DNA from: Pseudomonas sp. ACN8
GTDB lineage: Bacteria; Pseudomonadota; Gammaproteobacteria; Pseudomonadales; Pseudomonadaceae
Reading direction: 5' to 3'
Length of the DNA: 64,000 nt
NCBI RefSeq assembly: GCF_002303925.1
Contig: NZ_MRCS01000002.1
Coordinates: forward strand, 62,001-126,000
Position 1 is the first letter of the stretch; each line of letters starts with the position of its first letter. The notes beneath the pieces are model-generated. The model ran no database searches, was not told the origin of the DNA, and saw nothing but the letters and a program-made list of their open reading frames with translations. Shown piece by piece: positions 1-9,280 of this stretch. The position numbers were made by a program, and so were the translations under genes.

Positions 1-506
1 TCGGTGGGGTGATTCGGTTGCAGGCGAGTGGACAGTCGACCGCGCAGACCCAGGGTGCCTCGAAACTGTGTAACCACGCGGATTTTTTGCGCCACCAGCA
101 CCAGATCCTGCACACGCATGATCTTCGACACGGCGGCGGCCATTTCCGGGGTCAGGCCGGGGGCGAGGGCGCGCAGGACCTGTTCGTCGGCGGCATCACT
201 GAGCAACCAGTCGCGAAAGCCGCCAACGGTGAGGTGGCTGACGACCGCGAAGGCTTGTTTGTCGTGGGTATCGATGATCAGTCGGGTGACTTCATCGGAC
301 TCATAGGGAATCAACACTTCTTGCAGGAAGTGGGATAGCGGAATGTCGGCCAAAGTCATCTGGGCCGCGACGCGCTCGCCGTCATTGAGGGCCGCGACGC
401 CCGCCAGAAAATCCCCGGAGCGCGCCGGGCTGGCCTTGGCCATCACATCCTTGAGGCTGTCGAAGCGATAGGTCTGGGCGCCGACGGAATGGGCATATAC
501 GGCCAT
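1..506 (-). CDS. eutB: Ethanolamine ammonia-lyase large subunit EutB, 5' part (runs off window start)
   Basis: The minus-strand reading from the ATG at 506 gives MAVYAHSVGAQTYRFDSLKD and continues open to base 1 (about 168 residues). It aligns from memory with the N terminus of E. coli EutB, including the segments RSGDFLAGVAA, ERVAAQMTL and STRLQPN. EutB is the catalytic subunit of the adenosylcobalamin-dependent lyase that splits ethanolamine to acetaldehyde and ammonia; its partner EutC should lie just beyond the window. A good AGGAGG ribosome site precedes the start by about nine bases. It is the third gene of a minus-strand run behind the aldehyde dehydrogenase and the permease, which fits the P. 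aeruginosa PA4022-PA4025 ethanolamine operon. The active-site half is outside the window. Confidence 0.93.
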   Translation of the reverse strand, partial: MAVYAHSVGAQTYRFDSLKDVMAKASPARSGDFLAGVAALNDGERVAAQMTLADIPLSHFLQEVLIPYESDEVTRLIIDTHDKQAFAVVSHLTVGGFRDWLLSDAADEQVLRALAPGLTPEMAAAVSKIMRVQDLVLVAQKIRVVTQFRGTLGLRGRLSTRLQPNHPT

Positions 507-554
507 GGGGCGGGGCCTCCTGTTATGTACAAGTCTTCAGTTCACGACCGACCC

Positions 555-645
555 TTGTGGGAGCGAGCCTGCTCGCGATACGGGCGACTCGGTCTGGTAT
601 TTACACTGCGGTGATGCAATCGCGAGCAGGCTCGCTCCCACAGGG
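555..645. repeat. REPIN between eat and eutB
   Basis: Two inverted copies of the Pseudomonas REP core (TGTGGGAGCGAGCCTGCTCG near 556 and its reverse complement ending near 644) flank about 40 bases. Both arms carry the same AGCCTGCT variant. The pair sits in the 196-base gap inside the ethanolamine operon. Confidence 0.9.
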
Positions 646-702
646 AATCGGTGTGCACTTCAATAATGCAGGCGCCAGGCTCGTGGCCCGGCGCCGGTGC
701 AT

Positions 703-2076
703 TTAGATACCTTCGAGCATAGCGTCTGCCGGTGCCTCGGAGCGTTGCTTGGCGGTCAACTGGAAGTACAGGTAACCGGCAACCATGAAACCGAGGAAAA
801 CCAGGCCGATCACGGTGTTGAACCAGGCCATCGCCACCAGGCACACCACCGCCAGGAACAGCGCGATCCCCGGCACGATCGGATAGCCCGGCGCGCGGAA
901 GGTGCGCTCCAGGTTCGGTTCGGTCTTACGCAACTTGAACAGGCTCAGCATACTGATGATGTACATCACGATGGCACCGAATACCGACATGGTGATCATC
1001 GCCGCCGTCAGGGTCATGCCTTGCAGGTTGACCAGGCCGTCGCTGTAGATCGCCGCGATGCCGATCACGCCGCCGGCCAGGATCGCCCGATGCGGGGTCT
1101 GGAAGCGCGAGAGTTTGGCCAGCCCCTTGGGCAGGTATCCGGCGCGAGCCAGGGCGAAGAACTGCCGTGAATAGCCAAGAATGATCCCGTGGAAACTCGC
1201 CACCAGGCCGAACAGGCCGATCCATACCAGCATGTGCATCCAGGTCGAGTTATTGCCGACCACGGCTTTCATCGCCTGGGGCAGTGGATCGTTGATGTTC
1301 GACAGCTGACGCCAGTCGCCGACGCCGCCAGCCATCACCATCACGCCGATGGCCAGGAACACCAGGGTCAGAATGCCGCTGACGTAGGCCCTGGGGATCG
1401 TGCGTTTCGGGTCCTTGGCTTCCTCGGCGGCCATGGCCGCGCCTTCGATGGCGAGGAAGAACCAGATCGCAAAGGGGATCGCCGCAAAGATCCCGGGAAT
1501 CGAGTCCATCGTGAACTCGTTCGAACCCGACCAGCCATTGAGTACGAAGTTGCTGAAGCTGAAGCCCGGGGCGACCACGCCCATGAACACCAGCAATTCA
1601 GCGACTGCCAGCACGGTGACCACCAGTTCGAAGGTGGCCGCGATGCTGACGCCGAGGATGTTCAGGCCCATGAACACGAAATAGGCGCCAACGGCGGCGA
1701 TCTTCGGGTCCAGTTCCGGGTATTGCACGTTGAGGTAGGCGCCGATGGCCATGGCAATGGCTGGTGGCGCAAAGACGAATTCGATCAGGGTGGCGATGCC
1801 GGCGATCAACCCGCCTTTCTCGCCAAAGGCCCGGCGGCTGTAGGCAAACGGCCCGCCAGCATGAGGAATCGCCGTCGTCAGTTCGGTAAAACTGAAGATG
1901 AAGCAGGTGTACATCGTCGCCACCATCAACGCGGTGACGAGAAAACCCAGTGTGCCTGCGGTGCCCCAGCCGTAACTCCAGCCGAAGTACTCGCCGGAAA
2001 TCACCAGGCCGACGGCAATGCCCCATAAATGCAGGGTGCCGAGTGTGGGTTTGAGCTGTGTGGAAGAAGTAGTCAT
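703..2076 (-). CDS. eat: Ethanolamine permease (APC superfamily)
   Basis: A 457-residue polytopic inner-membrane protein with about twelve hydrophobic segments. The N-terminal stretch LWGIAVGLVISGEYFGWSYG and the following segments are typical of the Eat branch of the amino acid-polyamine-organocation transporters, which import ethanolamine by proton-coupled transport. A ribosome site AGAGAGGACTT precedes the ATG. It lies between the aldehyde dehydrogenase gene (upstream, 256-base gap) and eutB (downstream, 196-base gap) on the same strand, so it probably belongs to one transcript driven from the sigma-54 promoter upstream of the dehydrogenase gene. Both gaps hold REP pairs. Substrate is assigned from family and context. 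Confidence 0.93.
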   Translation of the reverse strand: MTTSSTQLKPTLGTLHLWGIAVGLVISGEYFGWSYGWGTAGTLGFLVTALMVATMYTCFIFSFTELTTAIPHAGGPFAYSRRAFGEKGGLIAGIATLIEFVFAPPAIAMAIGAYLNVQYPELDPKIAAVGAYFVFMGLNILGVSIAATFELVVTVLAVAELLVFMGVVAPGFSFSNFVLNGWSGSNEFTMDSIPGIFAAIPFAIWFFLAIEGAAMAAEEAKDPKRTIPRAYVSGILTLVFLAIGVMVMAGGVGDWRQLSNINDPLPQAMKAVVGNNSTWMHMLVWIGLFGLVASFHGIILGYSRQFFALARAGYLPKGLAKLSRFQTPHRAILAGGVIGIAAIYSDGLVNLQGMTLTAAMITMSVFGAIVMYIISMLSLFKLRKTEPNLERTFRAPGYPIVPGIALFLAVVCLVAMAWFNTVIGLVFLGFMVAGYLYFQLTAKQRSEAPADAMLEGI

Positions 2077-2210
2077 AAGTCCTCTCTAATTTTTATTGTT
2101 CGATCTTTTTGGACTTTCGGGTCTGACGGGTGGGTGAAATTCCTGAATGACGGGTACGCAAGGCCCGTGCCAGAGCGGCCAGGCGTTGGGTGTTGAGTCA
2201 TTTAGGACGC

Positions 2211-2288
2211 CATCGCGAGCAAGCTCGCTCCCACAGGGATCTCTGGTGGGTTGCAAATCCACTGTGGGAGCGAACTTGCTCGCGATGG
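2211..2288. repeat. REPIN between exaC and eat
   Basis: Inverted REP copies, ATCGCGAGCAAGCTCGCTCC near 2212 and TGTGGGAGCGAACTTGCTCG near 2264, separated by about 26 bases. One arm has a single G-to-A change (CGAACTTG) relative to the other. It lies in the exaC-eat spacer. Confidence 0.88.
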
Positions 2289-2297
2289 CTGCTTGAA

Positions 2298-2325
2298 GGG
2301 CGACACAGAGTTACCTGTGTCGCCC
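2298..2325 (-). terminator. Perfect 11-bp hairpin just after exaC
   Basis: GGGCGACACAG, six-base loop, CTGTGTCGCCC, beginning 8 bases after the exaC stop. Read in the exaC direction there is no U tract (TTCAAG follows), so it may stabilise the exaC 3' end or cause partial termination; on the plus strand it is followed by CCGGTTTTT. Confidence 0.5.
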
Positions 2326-2332
2326 CCGGTTT

Positions 2333-3853
2333 TTAGAAGAAGCCCAGCGGATTGATGTCGTAACTCACCAGCAGGTTTTTGGTCTGCTGATAGTGGTCGA
2401 GCATCATCTTGTGGGTTTCACGGCCGACGCCGGACTTCTTGTAGCCACCGAACGCGGCATGCGCCGGGTACAGGTGGTAGCAGTTGGTCCACACACGACC
2501 GGCCTTGATCGCCCGGCCCATGCGGTAGGCGCGGTTGATGTCGCGGGTCCAGAGGCCGGCACCCAGGCCGAACTCGGTGTCGTTGGCGATGGCCAGGGCT
2601 TCGGCTTCGTCCTTGAAGGTGGTGATGCTCACCACCGGGCCAAAGATTTCTTCCTGGAACACGCGCATTTTGTTGGTGCCCTTGAGCAGCGTCGGCTGGA
2701 TGTAATACCCGCTCGCCAGGTTGCCCTCGAGTTTTTCCACCTTGCCGCCGGTCAGCAATTCGGCGCCTTCGCCCTTGGCGATTTCCAGGTACGAAAGGAT
2801 TTTGTCGAATTGCTGTTCGGACGCCTGGGCGCCGACCATGGTGTCGGTGTCCAGCGGGTCGCCACGTTTGATTTGCAGGACCTTCTTCATCACCACTTGC
2901 ATGAATTCGTCGTAGATCGACTCTTGCACCAGCGCGCGGGAAGGGCAGGTGCAGACTTCGCCCTGGTTGAAGAACGCCAGCACCAGGCCTTCGGCGGCCT
3001 TCTCGATGAACGACGGTTCGGCCTTCATGATGTCTTCGAAGAAGATGTTCGGCGACTTGCCGCCCAGCTCCACGGTGGACGGGATGATGTTTTCCGCCGC
3101 GCATTTCATGATGTGCGAGCCGACCGGGGTCGAGCCGGTGAAGGCGATCTTGGCGATGCGCTTGCTGGTGGCCAGGGCTTCGCCCGCTTCGCGACCGAAA
3201 CCCTGGACGATGTTCAGCACGCCCGGCGGCAGGAGGTCGCCGATCAGCTCCATCAGCACGGTAATGCCCAGCGGGGTTTGCTCGGCAGGCTTGAGCACCA
3301 CGCAGTTGCCGGCGGCCAGGGCTGGGGCGAGTTTCCAGGCGGCCATCAGGATCGGGAAGTTCCAAGGAATGATCTGCCCGACCACGCCCAGCGGTTCATG
3401 GATGTGATAGGCCACGGTGTTGCCATCAATCTCGGCGGCGCTGCCTTCCTGGGCACGGATGCAACCGGCGAAGTAGCGGAAGTGGTCGGCGGCCAGCGGG
3501 ATGTCGGCGTTGAGGGTTTCACGCACGGCTTTGCCGTTGTCCCAGGATTCGGTGATTGCCAGCAGTTCGAGGTTCTGTTCGATGCGGTCGGCGATTTTCA
3601 GCAGCACCAGTGAGCGCGCCTGGGCGGACGTGGCGCCCCAGGCATCGGCGGCCGCGTGGGCAGCGTCCAGGGCCTTGTCGATGTCTTCGGCCGTGGAACG
3701 GGGGAATTCGGCAATGGGTTGGCCATTCACTGGCGAGGTATTGGTGAAGTACTGACCTTTGACAGGCGCGACGAACTCGCCGCCGATGTAGTTACCGTAT
3801 TTGGCTTTGAACGAAACGATAGCGCCTTCAGTACCGGGGTGAGCGTAACGCAT
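2333..3853 (-). CDS. exaC: NAD-dependent acetaldehyde dehydrogenase (ExaC type)
   Basis: A 506-residue aldehyde dehydrogenase family protein. The catalytic cysteine lies in [13 protein letters not shown], the general-base glutamate in [10 protein letters not shown], and the cofactor-loop motif in FTGSTPVG. It would oxidise the acetaldehyde released by ethanolamine ammonia-lyase to acetate. AAGGAGA precedes the ATG. It is first in the minus-strand ethanolamine run, and a -24/-12 element lies 65 to 79 bases upstream of the start codon, so transcription is probably RpoN- and EatR-dependent as shown for P. aeruginosa. The symbol follows the family name; the P. aeruginosa gene in this position is PA4022, a paralogue of the ethanol-oxidation exaC. 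Confidence 0.92.
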   Translation of the reverse strand: MRYAHPGTEGAIVSFKAKYGNYIGGEFVAPVKGQYFTNTSPVNGQPIAEFPRSTAEDIDKALDAAHAAADAWGATSAQARSLVLLKIADRIEQNLELLAITESWDNGKAVRETLNADIPLAADHFRYFAGCIRAQEGSAAEIDGNTVAYHIHEPLGVVGQIIPWNFPILMAAWKLAPALAAGNCVVLKPAEQTPLGITVLMELIGDLLPPGVLNIVQGFGREAGEALATSKRIAKIAFTGSTPVGSHIMKCAAENIIPSTVELGGKSPNIFFEDIMKAEPSFIEKAAEGLVLAFFNQGEVCTCPSRALVQESIYDEFMQVVMKKVLQIKRGDPLDTDTMVGAQASEQQFDKILSYLEIAKGEGAELLTGGKVEKLEGNLASGYYIQPTLLKGTNKMRVFQEEIFGPVVSITTFKDEAEALAIANDTEFGLGAGLWTRDINRAYRMGRAIKAGRVWTNCYHLYPAHAAFGGYKKSGVGRETHKMMLDHYQQTKNLLVSYDINPLGFF

Positions 3854-3917
3854 GGTGGTCTCTCCTTGCTTTTGTGCTTATAGGGAGTCGCGCATGTGCG
3901 CTTGCTTTAAGCGTAGA

Positions 3918-3932
3918 GCAAGGGCCGGGCCA
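3918..3932 (-). promoter_or_regulatory. Candidate sigma-54 (-24/-12) promoter of the exaC-eat-eut run
   Basis: On the minus strand the sequence is TGGCCCGGCCCTTGC. It keeps the invariant GG and GC with correct spacing (consensus TGGCAC-N5-TTGC, two mismatches). Transcription would start near 3906, leaving a 5' leader of about 50 bases before exaC. The divergent gene encodes an enhancer-binding protein, which supports the call. Confidence 0.72.
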
Positions 3933-3994
3933 GTGCCTTGCATGTCAGGTAAATCAAGGCCTTGCGAGTTTTTTGTCGGACGGGCGGGCAGCGC

Positions 3995-4058
3995 CTGTGA
4001 CGCTTTCGGTACAGCTCTGGTGACACTTTGTACCCTTTTTGGCACAGCTTGTGACCAA
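3995..4058. promoter_or_regulatory. Three candidate EatR enhancer sites
   Basis: Three related, imperfect palindromes lie 65 to 140 bases upstream of the -24/-12 element: TGTGAC-N6-GGTACA (3996-4013), GGTGACACTTTGTACC (4019-4034) and TTGGCACAGCTTGTGACCAA (4039-4058). They share GGTRACA-like half-sites. Position and number fit upstream activating sites for an AcoR-type activator. The EatR consensus is not known to me, so the assignment is inference. Confidence 0.5.
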
Positions 4059-4152
4059 CCGGTCTTGCAGGCATTGCAATGCGGGCCGGGCTGGAGGATG
4101 CTCGGCATCACCTCATGCACGGGACGCCGAGCCCCGGGGAGAATAATAAGAA

Positions 4153-6066
4153 ATGCACGACAACCATTTGAGTCGCCATGCCCAGCAAGTATTGACGGTG
4201 ACCCAGGGCAAGACCCACCTGCACGGTCCTGGCAGCGATCCGTCCATCGCCCGTTCCTGGCTGCGCTGCCTTGAGGACTATCATCTCGATCCGGCCCTGA
4301 GCATCGCGCCGACGGTGCTGGAACATGGCCGTGTCCTGGAAAGCCGCGAACGCTTGCAGCAGGTTCTGCACATCGCCGGCAATGAAATGACCAGCCTGCA
4401 TCAACAACTCTCCGGCGCCGGCCATGCGGTGCTGCTGACCGACGCCCGCGGCGTGATCCTCAACTGCGTTACCGCGCCCGCCGAACGGCAGATTTTCGAG
4501 CGCGCCGGCCTCTGGCTCGGTGCCGACTGGAGCGAAGCCTGTGAAGGCACCAACGGCATCGGCACCTGCCTGGTGGAGCGTCAGTCGCTGACCATCCATC
4601 AGGACGAACACTTTCGCGGCCGCCACACCGGCCTGACCTGCTCGGCGAGCCCGGTCTTCGATCCCCATGGCGAATTGCTGGCGGTACTCGACGTGTCGTC
4701 GGCGCGGCGCGATGTGTCGCGGCAAAGTCAGTTCCACACCATGGCCCTGGTCAATCTGTCGGCGAAGATGATCGAGAGCTGCTACTTCCTGCGCTGCTTC
4801 GACAATCAATGGTTGCTGCGTTTTCACTTGCAGGCCGAGTCCGTCGGTTTGTTCAGCGAAGGGTTGCTGGCGTTCGACGGGGAAGGGCGCATTTGTGCGG
4901 TCAATCAGAGTGCGCTGAACCTGCTGGGACATATTCGCGGCGGCTTGCTGGGTAAACCGGTGGAGGCGTTTTTCGATTGCTCGCTCGATGAGTTGCTCGG
5001 TCGCGCGAGCACCAATGCCGCCGCCAGTTGGCCGTTGCGCACCCGTGATGGTCGCAAGCTGTTCGCGGTATTGCGTGGTGAGGCACGGCGACCGCTGCCG
5101 ACTCCGATGGTGCCAGCGCCCAAGGTTGCACAAGCACCACGCCTGTCGGGCATTTGCCTGGATGACGCGACGTTGCAGGCGGATTTCCGCAAAGCCTTGC
5201 GCGTCTATGAGCGCGACGTGCCGCTGCTGATCAACGGCGAAACCGGGTCTGGCAAGGAGGCCTTTGCCAAAGCGGTGCACCACGCCAGCCAGCGGGCAGA
5301 GAAAGCCTTTGTTGCCCTCAACTGTGCGGCCATCCCCGAAAGCCTGATCGAAAGCGAGCTGTTCGGATATCGCGGCGGCAGCTTTACCGGTGCGCGCAAG
5401 GAAGGCATGCGCGGCAAGTTGCAACAGGCCGACGGCGGCACCTTGTTCCTCGATGAAATCGGTGACATGCCACTGGCCATGCAGACGCGCTTGCTGAGGG
5501 TGCTCGAAGACCGGCAAGTGGTGCCGATCGGCGGCGAGCCGGAATCGGTGAATGTGCGGATCATCAGTGCCACTCACCGTAACTTGCTCGACCGTGTGCA
5601 GGACGGCAGCTTCCGTGAGGATTTGTATTACCGGCTCAACGGGCTGGAAGTCGCGCTGCCGGCCTTGCGTGATCGTAGCGACAAGTCCCGGTTGCTCGAT
5701 TTTCTGCTGGCCGAGGAGGCGGGCGGAGAAACCGTATTGATCGACGGGCCGGCGCGGGAAGCTTTATTGGGGTTCGCCTGGCCGGGCAACGTGCGGCAGT
5801 TGCGAAATGTGCTGCGTACGTTGACCGCCCTGTGTGAGGACGGGCGGATTGGCCTGGAGGATTTGCCAGCGATGATTCGTCAGGCGCGGCCGGTGGTGTC
5901 GACGATTGAAGAGGTATCGGAGCATCCGCTGGAAGATGCCGAGCGGCTGGCGTTGCTCACGGCGCTGGAGCAGACACGCTGGCACATGACCAACACGGCG
6001 GAGCAGTTGGGGGTCAGCCGCAATACGCTTTACAGGAAGCTGCGTAAACACGGTATTGCCCGGTAG
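4153..6066 (+). CDS. eatR: Sigma-54-dependent activator of ethanolamine genes (AcoR family, EatR-like)
   Basis: A 637-residue enhancer-binding protein transcribed away from the ethanolamine genes. Domains in order: a GAF sensor (about 70-200), a PAS-like segment (about 235-285), an AAA+ domain with Walker A GETGSGKE at 362-369 and Walker B TLFLDEIGD, and a C-terminal Fis-type helix-turn-helix (NTAEQLGVSRNTLYRKL). The sigma-54 contact loop reads GSFTGA at 409-414 instead of the usual GAFTGA. The P. aeruginosa gene in this position, PA4021, is EatR, required with RpoN for ethanolamine catabolism. AcoR homologues also control acetoin use, but the adjacent eat and eut genes make ethanolamine (or acetaldehyde) the likely signal. 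Confidence 0.88.
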   Translation: MHDNHLSRHAQQVLTVTQGKTHLHGPGSDPSIARSWLRCLEDYHLDPALSIAPTVLEHGRVLESRERLQQVLHIAGNEMTSLHQQLSGAGHAVLLTDARGVILNCVTAPAERQIFERAGLWLGADWSEACEGTNGIGTCLVERQSLTIHQDEHFRGRHTGLTCSASPVFDPHGELLAVLDVSSARRDVSRQSQFHTMALVNLSAKMIESCYFLRCFDNQWLLRFHLQAESVGLFSEGLLAFDGEGRICAVNQSALNLLGHIRGGLLGKPVEAFFDCSLDELLGRASTNAAASWPLRTRDGRKLFAVLRGEARRPLPTPMVPAPKVAQAPRLSGICLDDATLQADFRKALRVYERDVPLLINGETGSGKEAFAKAVHHASQRAEKAFVALNCAAIPESLIESELFGYRGGSFTGARKEGMRGKLQQADGGTLFLDEIGDMPLAMQTRLLRVLEDRQVVPIGGEPESVNVRIISATHRNLLDRVQDGSFREDLYYRLNGLEVALPALRDRSDKSRLLDFLLAEEAGGETVLIDGPAREALLGFAWPGNVRQLRNVLRTLTALCEDGRIGLEDLPAMIRQARPVVSTIEEVSEHPLEDAERLALLTALEQTRWHMTNTAEQLGVSRNTLYRKLRKHGIAR

Positions 6067-6079
6067 ACCGCGTCGCGTC

Positions 6080-6146
6080 CTTCGCGAGCAGGCTCGCTCC
6101 CACAGGGGCTGCGCAGTCCTTGTGAGGGCGAGCCTGCTCGCGAAGA
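6080..6146. repeat. REPIN between eatR and mpl
   Basis: TTCGCGAGCAGGCTCGCTCC near 6080 and an inverted partner (GGGCGAGCCTGCTCGCGAAG) ending near 6146. Both arms end in CGCGAA rather than CGCGAT. Confidence 0.88.
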
Positions 6147-6223
6147 CGCCTTCAGATCTGAAACACAAGGTGCGATTTTCCCCTCCCTAAGCTAACCTGC
6201 GGCCATGTTTTACGAGGTCGACT

Positions 6224-7573
6224 ATGCACATTCATATTCTTGGTATCTGCGGCACTTTCATGGGGTCAATGGCGGTTCTGGCCAAGGAGCTGGGCCATCA
6301 CGTGACGGGCTCCGATGCCAACGTCTATCCGCCGATGAGCACTCAGCTGCAAGCCCAGGGCATTGAATTGACCCAAGGCTACGATCCGGCGCAACTCGAT
6401 CCGGCCCCTGATCTGGTAGTGATCGGCAACGCCATGTCCCGGGGCAACCCGGCTGTGGAGTACGTGCTGAACAAAGGCCTGCCCTACGTCTCCGGCCCGC
6501 AATGGCTGGCCGATCATGTGCTGCAAGGTCGCTGGGTACTGGCGGTTGCTGGTACGCACGGCAAGACCACCACCAGCAGCATGCTGGCCTGGGTGCTGGA
6601 GCACGCGGGCATGGCCCCGGGTTTCCTGATCGGCGGCGTGCCGCAAAACTTCTCGGTGTCGGCGCGCCTGGGCGATACGCCGTTCTTCGTCATCGAAGCC
6701 GACGAGTACGACAGCGCGTTCTTCGACAAACGCTCCAAGTTCGTTCACTACCGTCCGCGCACGGCCATCCTGAACAACCTGGAATTCGATCACGCGGACA
6801 TTTTCCCGGACCTGCCGGCCATCGAGCGGCAGTTCCATCACTTGGTGCGGACCATCCCGAGTGAAGGCCTGGTGATTCATCCGACCACTGAGCCGGCCTT
6901 GCAGCGTGTTATCGAGATGGGCTGCTGGACGCCGGTGCAAACCACCGGTGCCGGCGGTCAGTGGCAGGTCAAGCTGCTCAGTGAAGACGGCTCGAAGTTC
7001 GAAGTGATGTTCGAAGGCGTCGCCCAGGGCGAGGTCGAGTGGGACATGACTGGCCAGCACAACGTCGCGAACGCACTGGCGACCCTGGCTGCCGCACGCC
7101 ACGTCGGTGTGGTGCCGTCCATGGGCATCGCTGCGTTGAGCGCTTTCAAAAGCGTGAAGCGCCGGATGGAAAAAGTCGCGGAAGTGGGTGGTATCACCAT
7201 TTATGACGACTTCGCTCACCACCCGACCGCCATCGCCACCACCCTCGACGGGCTGCGCAAGCGCATCGGCGATGCTCCGTTGATTGCGATCATCGAGCCG
7301 CGTTCCAACTCCATGAAGCTTGGCGCGCACCGTGACGGATTGCCGGAAAGCGTGGTCGATGCCGATCAGGTGATCTGGTACGCGCCGGCCAACCTCGGCT
7401 GGGATCTGGCGGGCACCGCGGCGCTGTGCACCGTGCCGTCGATTGTCAGCGATTCCCTGGAAGGCATCATCGAGCGCGTGAAGAGCCAGGCCCAGCCCGG
7501 TACCCACGTAGTGATCATGAGCAACGGCGGCTTCGGCGGCCTGCATGGAAAACTGGCCGAGGCACTCAAATGA
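6224..7573 (+). CDS. mpl: UDP-N-acetylmuramate:tripeptide ligase Mpl
   Basis: A 449-residue Mur-ligase family enzyme. It starts [17 protein letters not shown], carries the ATP-binding loop GTHGKTTT near residues 110-117 and the Mur-ligase segment [10 protein letters not shown]. Mpl joins recycled L-Ala-gamma-D-Glu-meso-DAP to UDP-MurNAc in the cytoplasm and so returns cell-wall peptide to precursor synthesis. Full length for the family (E. coli Mpl 457). Its stop overlaps the start of ubiX (ATGA), so the two are translationally coupled. Confidence 0.97.
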   Translation: MHIHILGICGTFMGSMAVLAKELGHHVTGSDANVYPPMSTQLQAQGIELTQGYDPAQLDPAPDLVVIGNAMSRGNPAVEYVLNKGLPYVSGPQWLADHVLQGRWVLAVAGTHGKTTTSSMLAWVLEHAGMAPGFLIGGVPQNFSVSARLGDTPFFVIEADEYDSAFFDKRSKFVHYRPRTAILNNLEFDHADIFPDLPAIERQFHHLVRTIPSEGLVIHPTTEPALQRVIEMGCWTPVQTTGAGGQWQVKLLSEDGSKFEVMFEGVAQGEVEWDMTGQHNVANALATLAAARHVGVVPSMGIAALSAFKSVKRRMEKVAEVGGITIYDDFAHHPTAIATTLDGLRKRIGDAPLIAIIEPRSNSMKLGAHRDGLPESVVDADQVIWYAPANLGWDLAGTAALCTVPSIVSDSLEGIIERVKSQAQPGTHVVIMSNGGFGGLHGKLAEALK

Positions 7574-8202
7574 ACAACGGCCCGGACCGCATCACCCTGG
7601 CAATGACCGGCGCTTCAGGCGCCCAGTACGGTTTGCGTCTGCTCGACTGCCTGGTGCGGGAAGATCGTGAAGTGCATTTCCTGATTTCCAAGGCCGCGCA
7701 GTTGGTGATGGCTACCGAAACCGACGTCACGCTGCCGGCCAAGCCGCAGATGATGCAGGCGTTCCTCACCGAATACACGGGGGCTGCCGCCGGGCAGATT
7801 CGGGTGTACGGCAAGGAGGACTGGATGTCGCCGGTGGCTTCGGGCTCCGGCTCCCCTGCGGCAATGGTGGTAGTGCCGTGTTCCACGGGTACGTTGTCGG
7901 CCATCGCCACGGGCGCCTGCAACAACCTGATCGAACGGGCCGCCGACGTGACGCTGAAAGAGCGTCGGCAGTTGATTCTGGTGCCCCGTGAAGCGCCATA
8001 TTCGAGCATTCACCTGGAGAACATGCTCAAGTTGTCGAACATGGGCGTGACAATCCTGCCGGCATCACCGGGCTTCTATCATCAGCCACAAACCATCGAC
8101 GACCTGATCGATTTCGTCGTGGCGCGGATCCTTAACCTGCTCAATATTCCTCAGGATATGTTGCCGCGCTGGGGCGAGCATCATCTGACCAGCGATGAAT
8201 AA
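7570..8202 (+). CDS. ubiX: Flavin prenyltransferase UbiX
   Basis: A 210-residue protein starting [20 protein letters not shown], with the flavoprotein-family motif GASG near the N terminus and the conserved segment [15 protein letters not shown]. UbiX prenylates FMN with dimethylallyl phosphate to make the cofactor of the UbiD decarboxylase in ubiquinone synthesis. The ATG overlaps the mpl stop by four bases; a longer open frame upstream (from 7426) is inside mpl and is not used. The 3' end overlaps the next lipoprotein gene by eight bases. Confidence 0.97.
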   Translation: MNNGPDRITLAMTGASGAQYGLRLLDCLVREDREVHFLISKAAQLVMATETDVTLPAKPQMMQAFLTEYTGAAAGQIRVYGKEDWMSPVASGSGSPAAMVVVPCSTGTLSAIATGACNNLIERAADVTLKERRQLILVPREAPYSSIHLENMLKLSNMGVTILPASPGFYHQPQTIDDLIDFVVARILNLLNIPQDMLPRWGEHHLTSDE

Positions 8203-8479
8203 GCTGCTGGTGATAGTGCTGGCGCTGCAATTGGCCGGGTGTGCCACTGTGCGCACCCTCGATGCGGCCAAGCCGGGGGCACCGGTGGTGTACTCGGGGA
8301 CTCGCCTGGATGTGTACGCGTTGAACGGTGGGTGCTGTGCGATGGACCGATTCGGCGCCGAAGCGCCGAGCTATCCGGGCGTTGATCTGCCGGCCAGTGC
8401 ATTGCTCGACACGCTGCTGTTGCCATTGTCGTTGCTGACAGTGATAGGGGTGAGTTTTCAGGCGACGGGTGGATTGTAA
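8195..8479 (+). CDS. YceK/YidQ-family lipoprotein
   Basis: A 94-residue protein with a signal peptide and lipobox LAGC (Cys16), so an outer- or inner-membrane lipoprotein. The body ([29 protein letters not shown]) matches the short YceK/YidQ family of unknown function. It overlaps ubiX by eight bases and is the last gene of the mpl-ubiX unit. A short perfect hairpin (AGAGCGC-TTC-GCGCTCT, 8481-8497) begins one base after the stop. Confidence 0.85.
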   Translation: MNKLLVIVLALQLAGCATVRTLDAAKPGAPVVYSGTRLDVYALNGGCCAMDRFGAEAPSYPGVDLPASALLDTLLLPLSLLTVIGVSFQATGGL

Positions 8480-8480
8480 G

Positions 8481-8497
8481 AGAGCGCTTCGCGCTCT
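8481..8497 (+). terminator. 7-bp hairpin after the YceK-like gene
   Basis: AGAGCGC, loop TTC, GCGCTCT, without a U tract. It abuts the REP pair that follows, so the whole stretch probably forms the 3' end of the mpl transcript. Confidence 0.4.
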
Positions 8498-8588
8498 ATC
8501 GCGAGCAAGCTCGCTCCCACAGGATTGTGTGTCGTACACAAATTTTGTAATCGCTGAAAATCCTGTGGGAGCGAGCTTGCTCGCGATG
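8497..8588. repeat. REPIN between convergent genes
   Basis: TATCGCGAGCAAGCTCGCTC and its inverted partner, both of the AGCTTGCT type, about 45 bases apart. It separates two convergent genes. Confidence 0.9.
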
Positions 8589-8611
8589 AGGCCCGCTCAG
8601 GCACCATAAAA

Positions 8612-9253
8612 TTACTTGCCCAACTTCCTCAGTTCATCCGACTCGACAATCCTGATCCCGTCCTGCTCTTCCAGCGCCAGACGCCACATCGCGCGTGCCA
8701 GTTGGCAGGCTTCGATACCATGGTATTTGCCAGGGATCAGCCGAGACAACGGACCAGCGACTTTCTCGCCCAGTCGCGGTTCGGTGCGATCACCCAGCAA
8801 CAGCGAAGGGCGGCAGATGGTCAGCTGCGGCCAGTCCTGCGCGCGCAATGCGTACTCCATCTCGCCTTTGACCCGGTTGTAGAAAATCGAGGATCTGCGA
8901 TCGGCTCCCAGAGCGCTGATCACGATCAGGTGCCGTGCGCCCATTTCCCGTGCGCGTTTGGCAAAGGCCACGACCATGTCCAGGTCTACCGCACGGAACG
9001 CCTGTTCCGAGCCCGCCTGTTTGATGGTGGTGCCCAGGCAGCAGTAGGCGATATCGACACGGCCGTTCAGCTGCGGCAGAAACTCCACCGGGTCGCCGAC
9101 GGGGTTTTCAAGGTGCGGGTGCTCGGCCAATGGCCTGCGTGAGGGGGCCAATACCCGGCTAATCGTTGGCTCGTTGAGCAAGCGATCAAGCAGATGTTCA
9201 CCGGTCAGCCCGGTGGCTCCGGCAAGCAATACGTGCTGAGGCGTCAAGTACAT
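8612..9253 (-). CDS. NAD(P)-binding oxidoreductase, YbjT/HTATIP2-like
   Basis: A 213-residue Rossmann-fold protein of the atypical short-chain dehydrogenase type. The dinucleotide loop is [11 protein letters not shown] near residues 12-22, and a conserved IVISALGAD segment follows. The Tyr-x3-Lys pair appears as YNRVKGE. Homologues are soluble and mostly of unknown substrate. The start at 9253 lies 27 bases after the stop of the MORN/C13 gene on the same strand, so both may be co-transcribed. Function beyond NAD(P) binding is not assigned. Confidence 0.82.
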   Translation of the reverse strand: MYLTPQHVLLAGATGLTGEHLLDRLLNEPTISRVLAPSRRPLAEHPHLENPVGDPVEFLPQLNGRVDIAYCCLGTTIKQAGSEQAFRAVDLDMVVAFAKRAREMGARHLIVISALGADRRSSIFYNRVKGEMEYALRAQDWPQLTICRPSLLLGDRTEPRLGEKVAGPLSRLIPGKYHGIEACQLARAMWRLALEEQDGIRIVESDELRKLGK

Positions 9254-9280
9254 AGTGTTTCTCCCTTGATACTATTCAGC

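Noticed and set aside
7426..8202. Longer N-terminal form of UbiX
   Set aside because: The extra codons are inside mpl and the ATG at 7570 overlaps the mpl stop in the usual coupled way, giving the normal 210-residue length.
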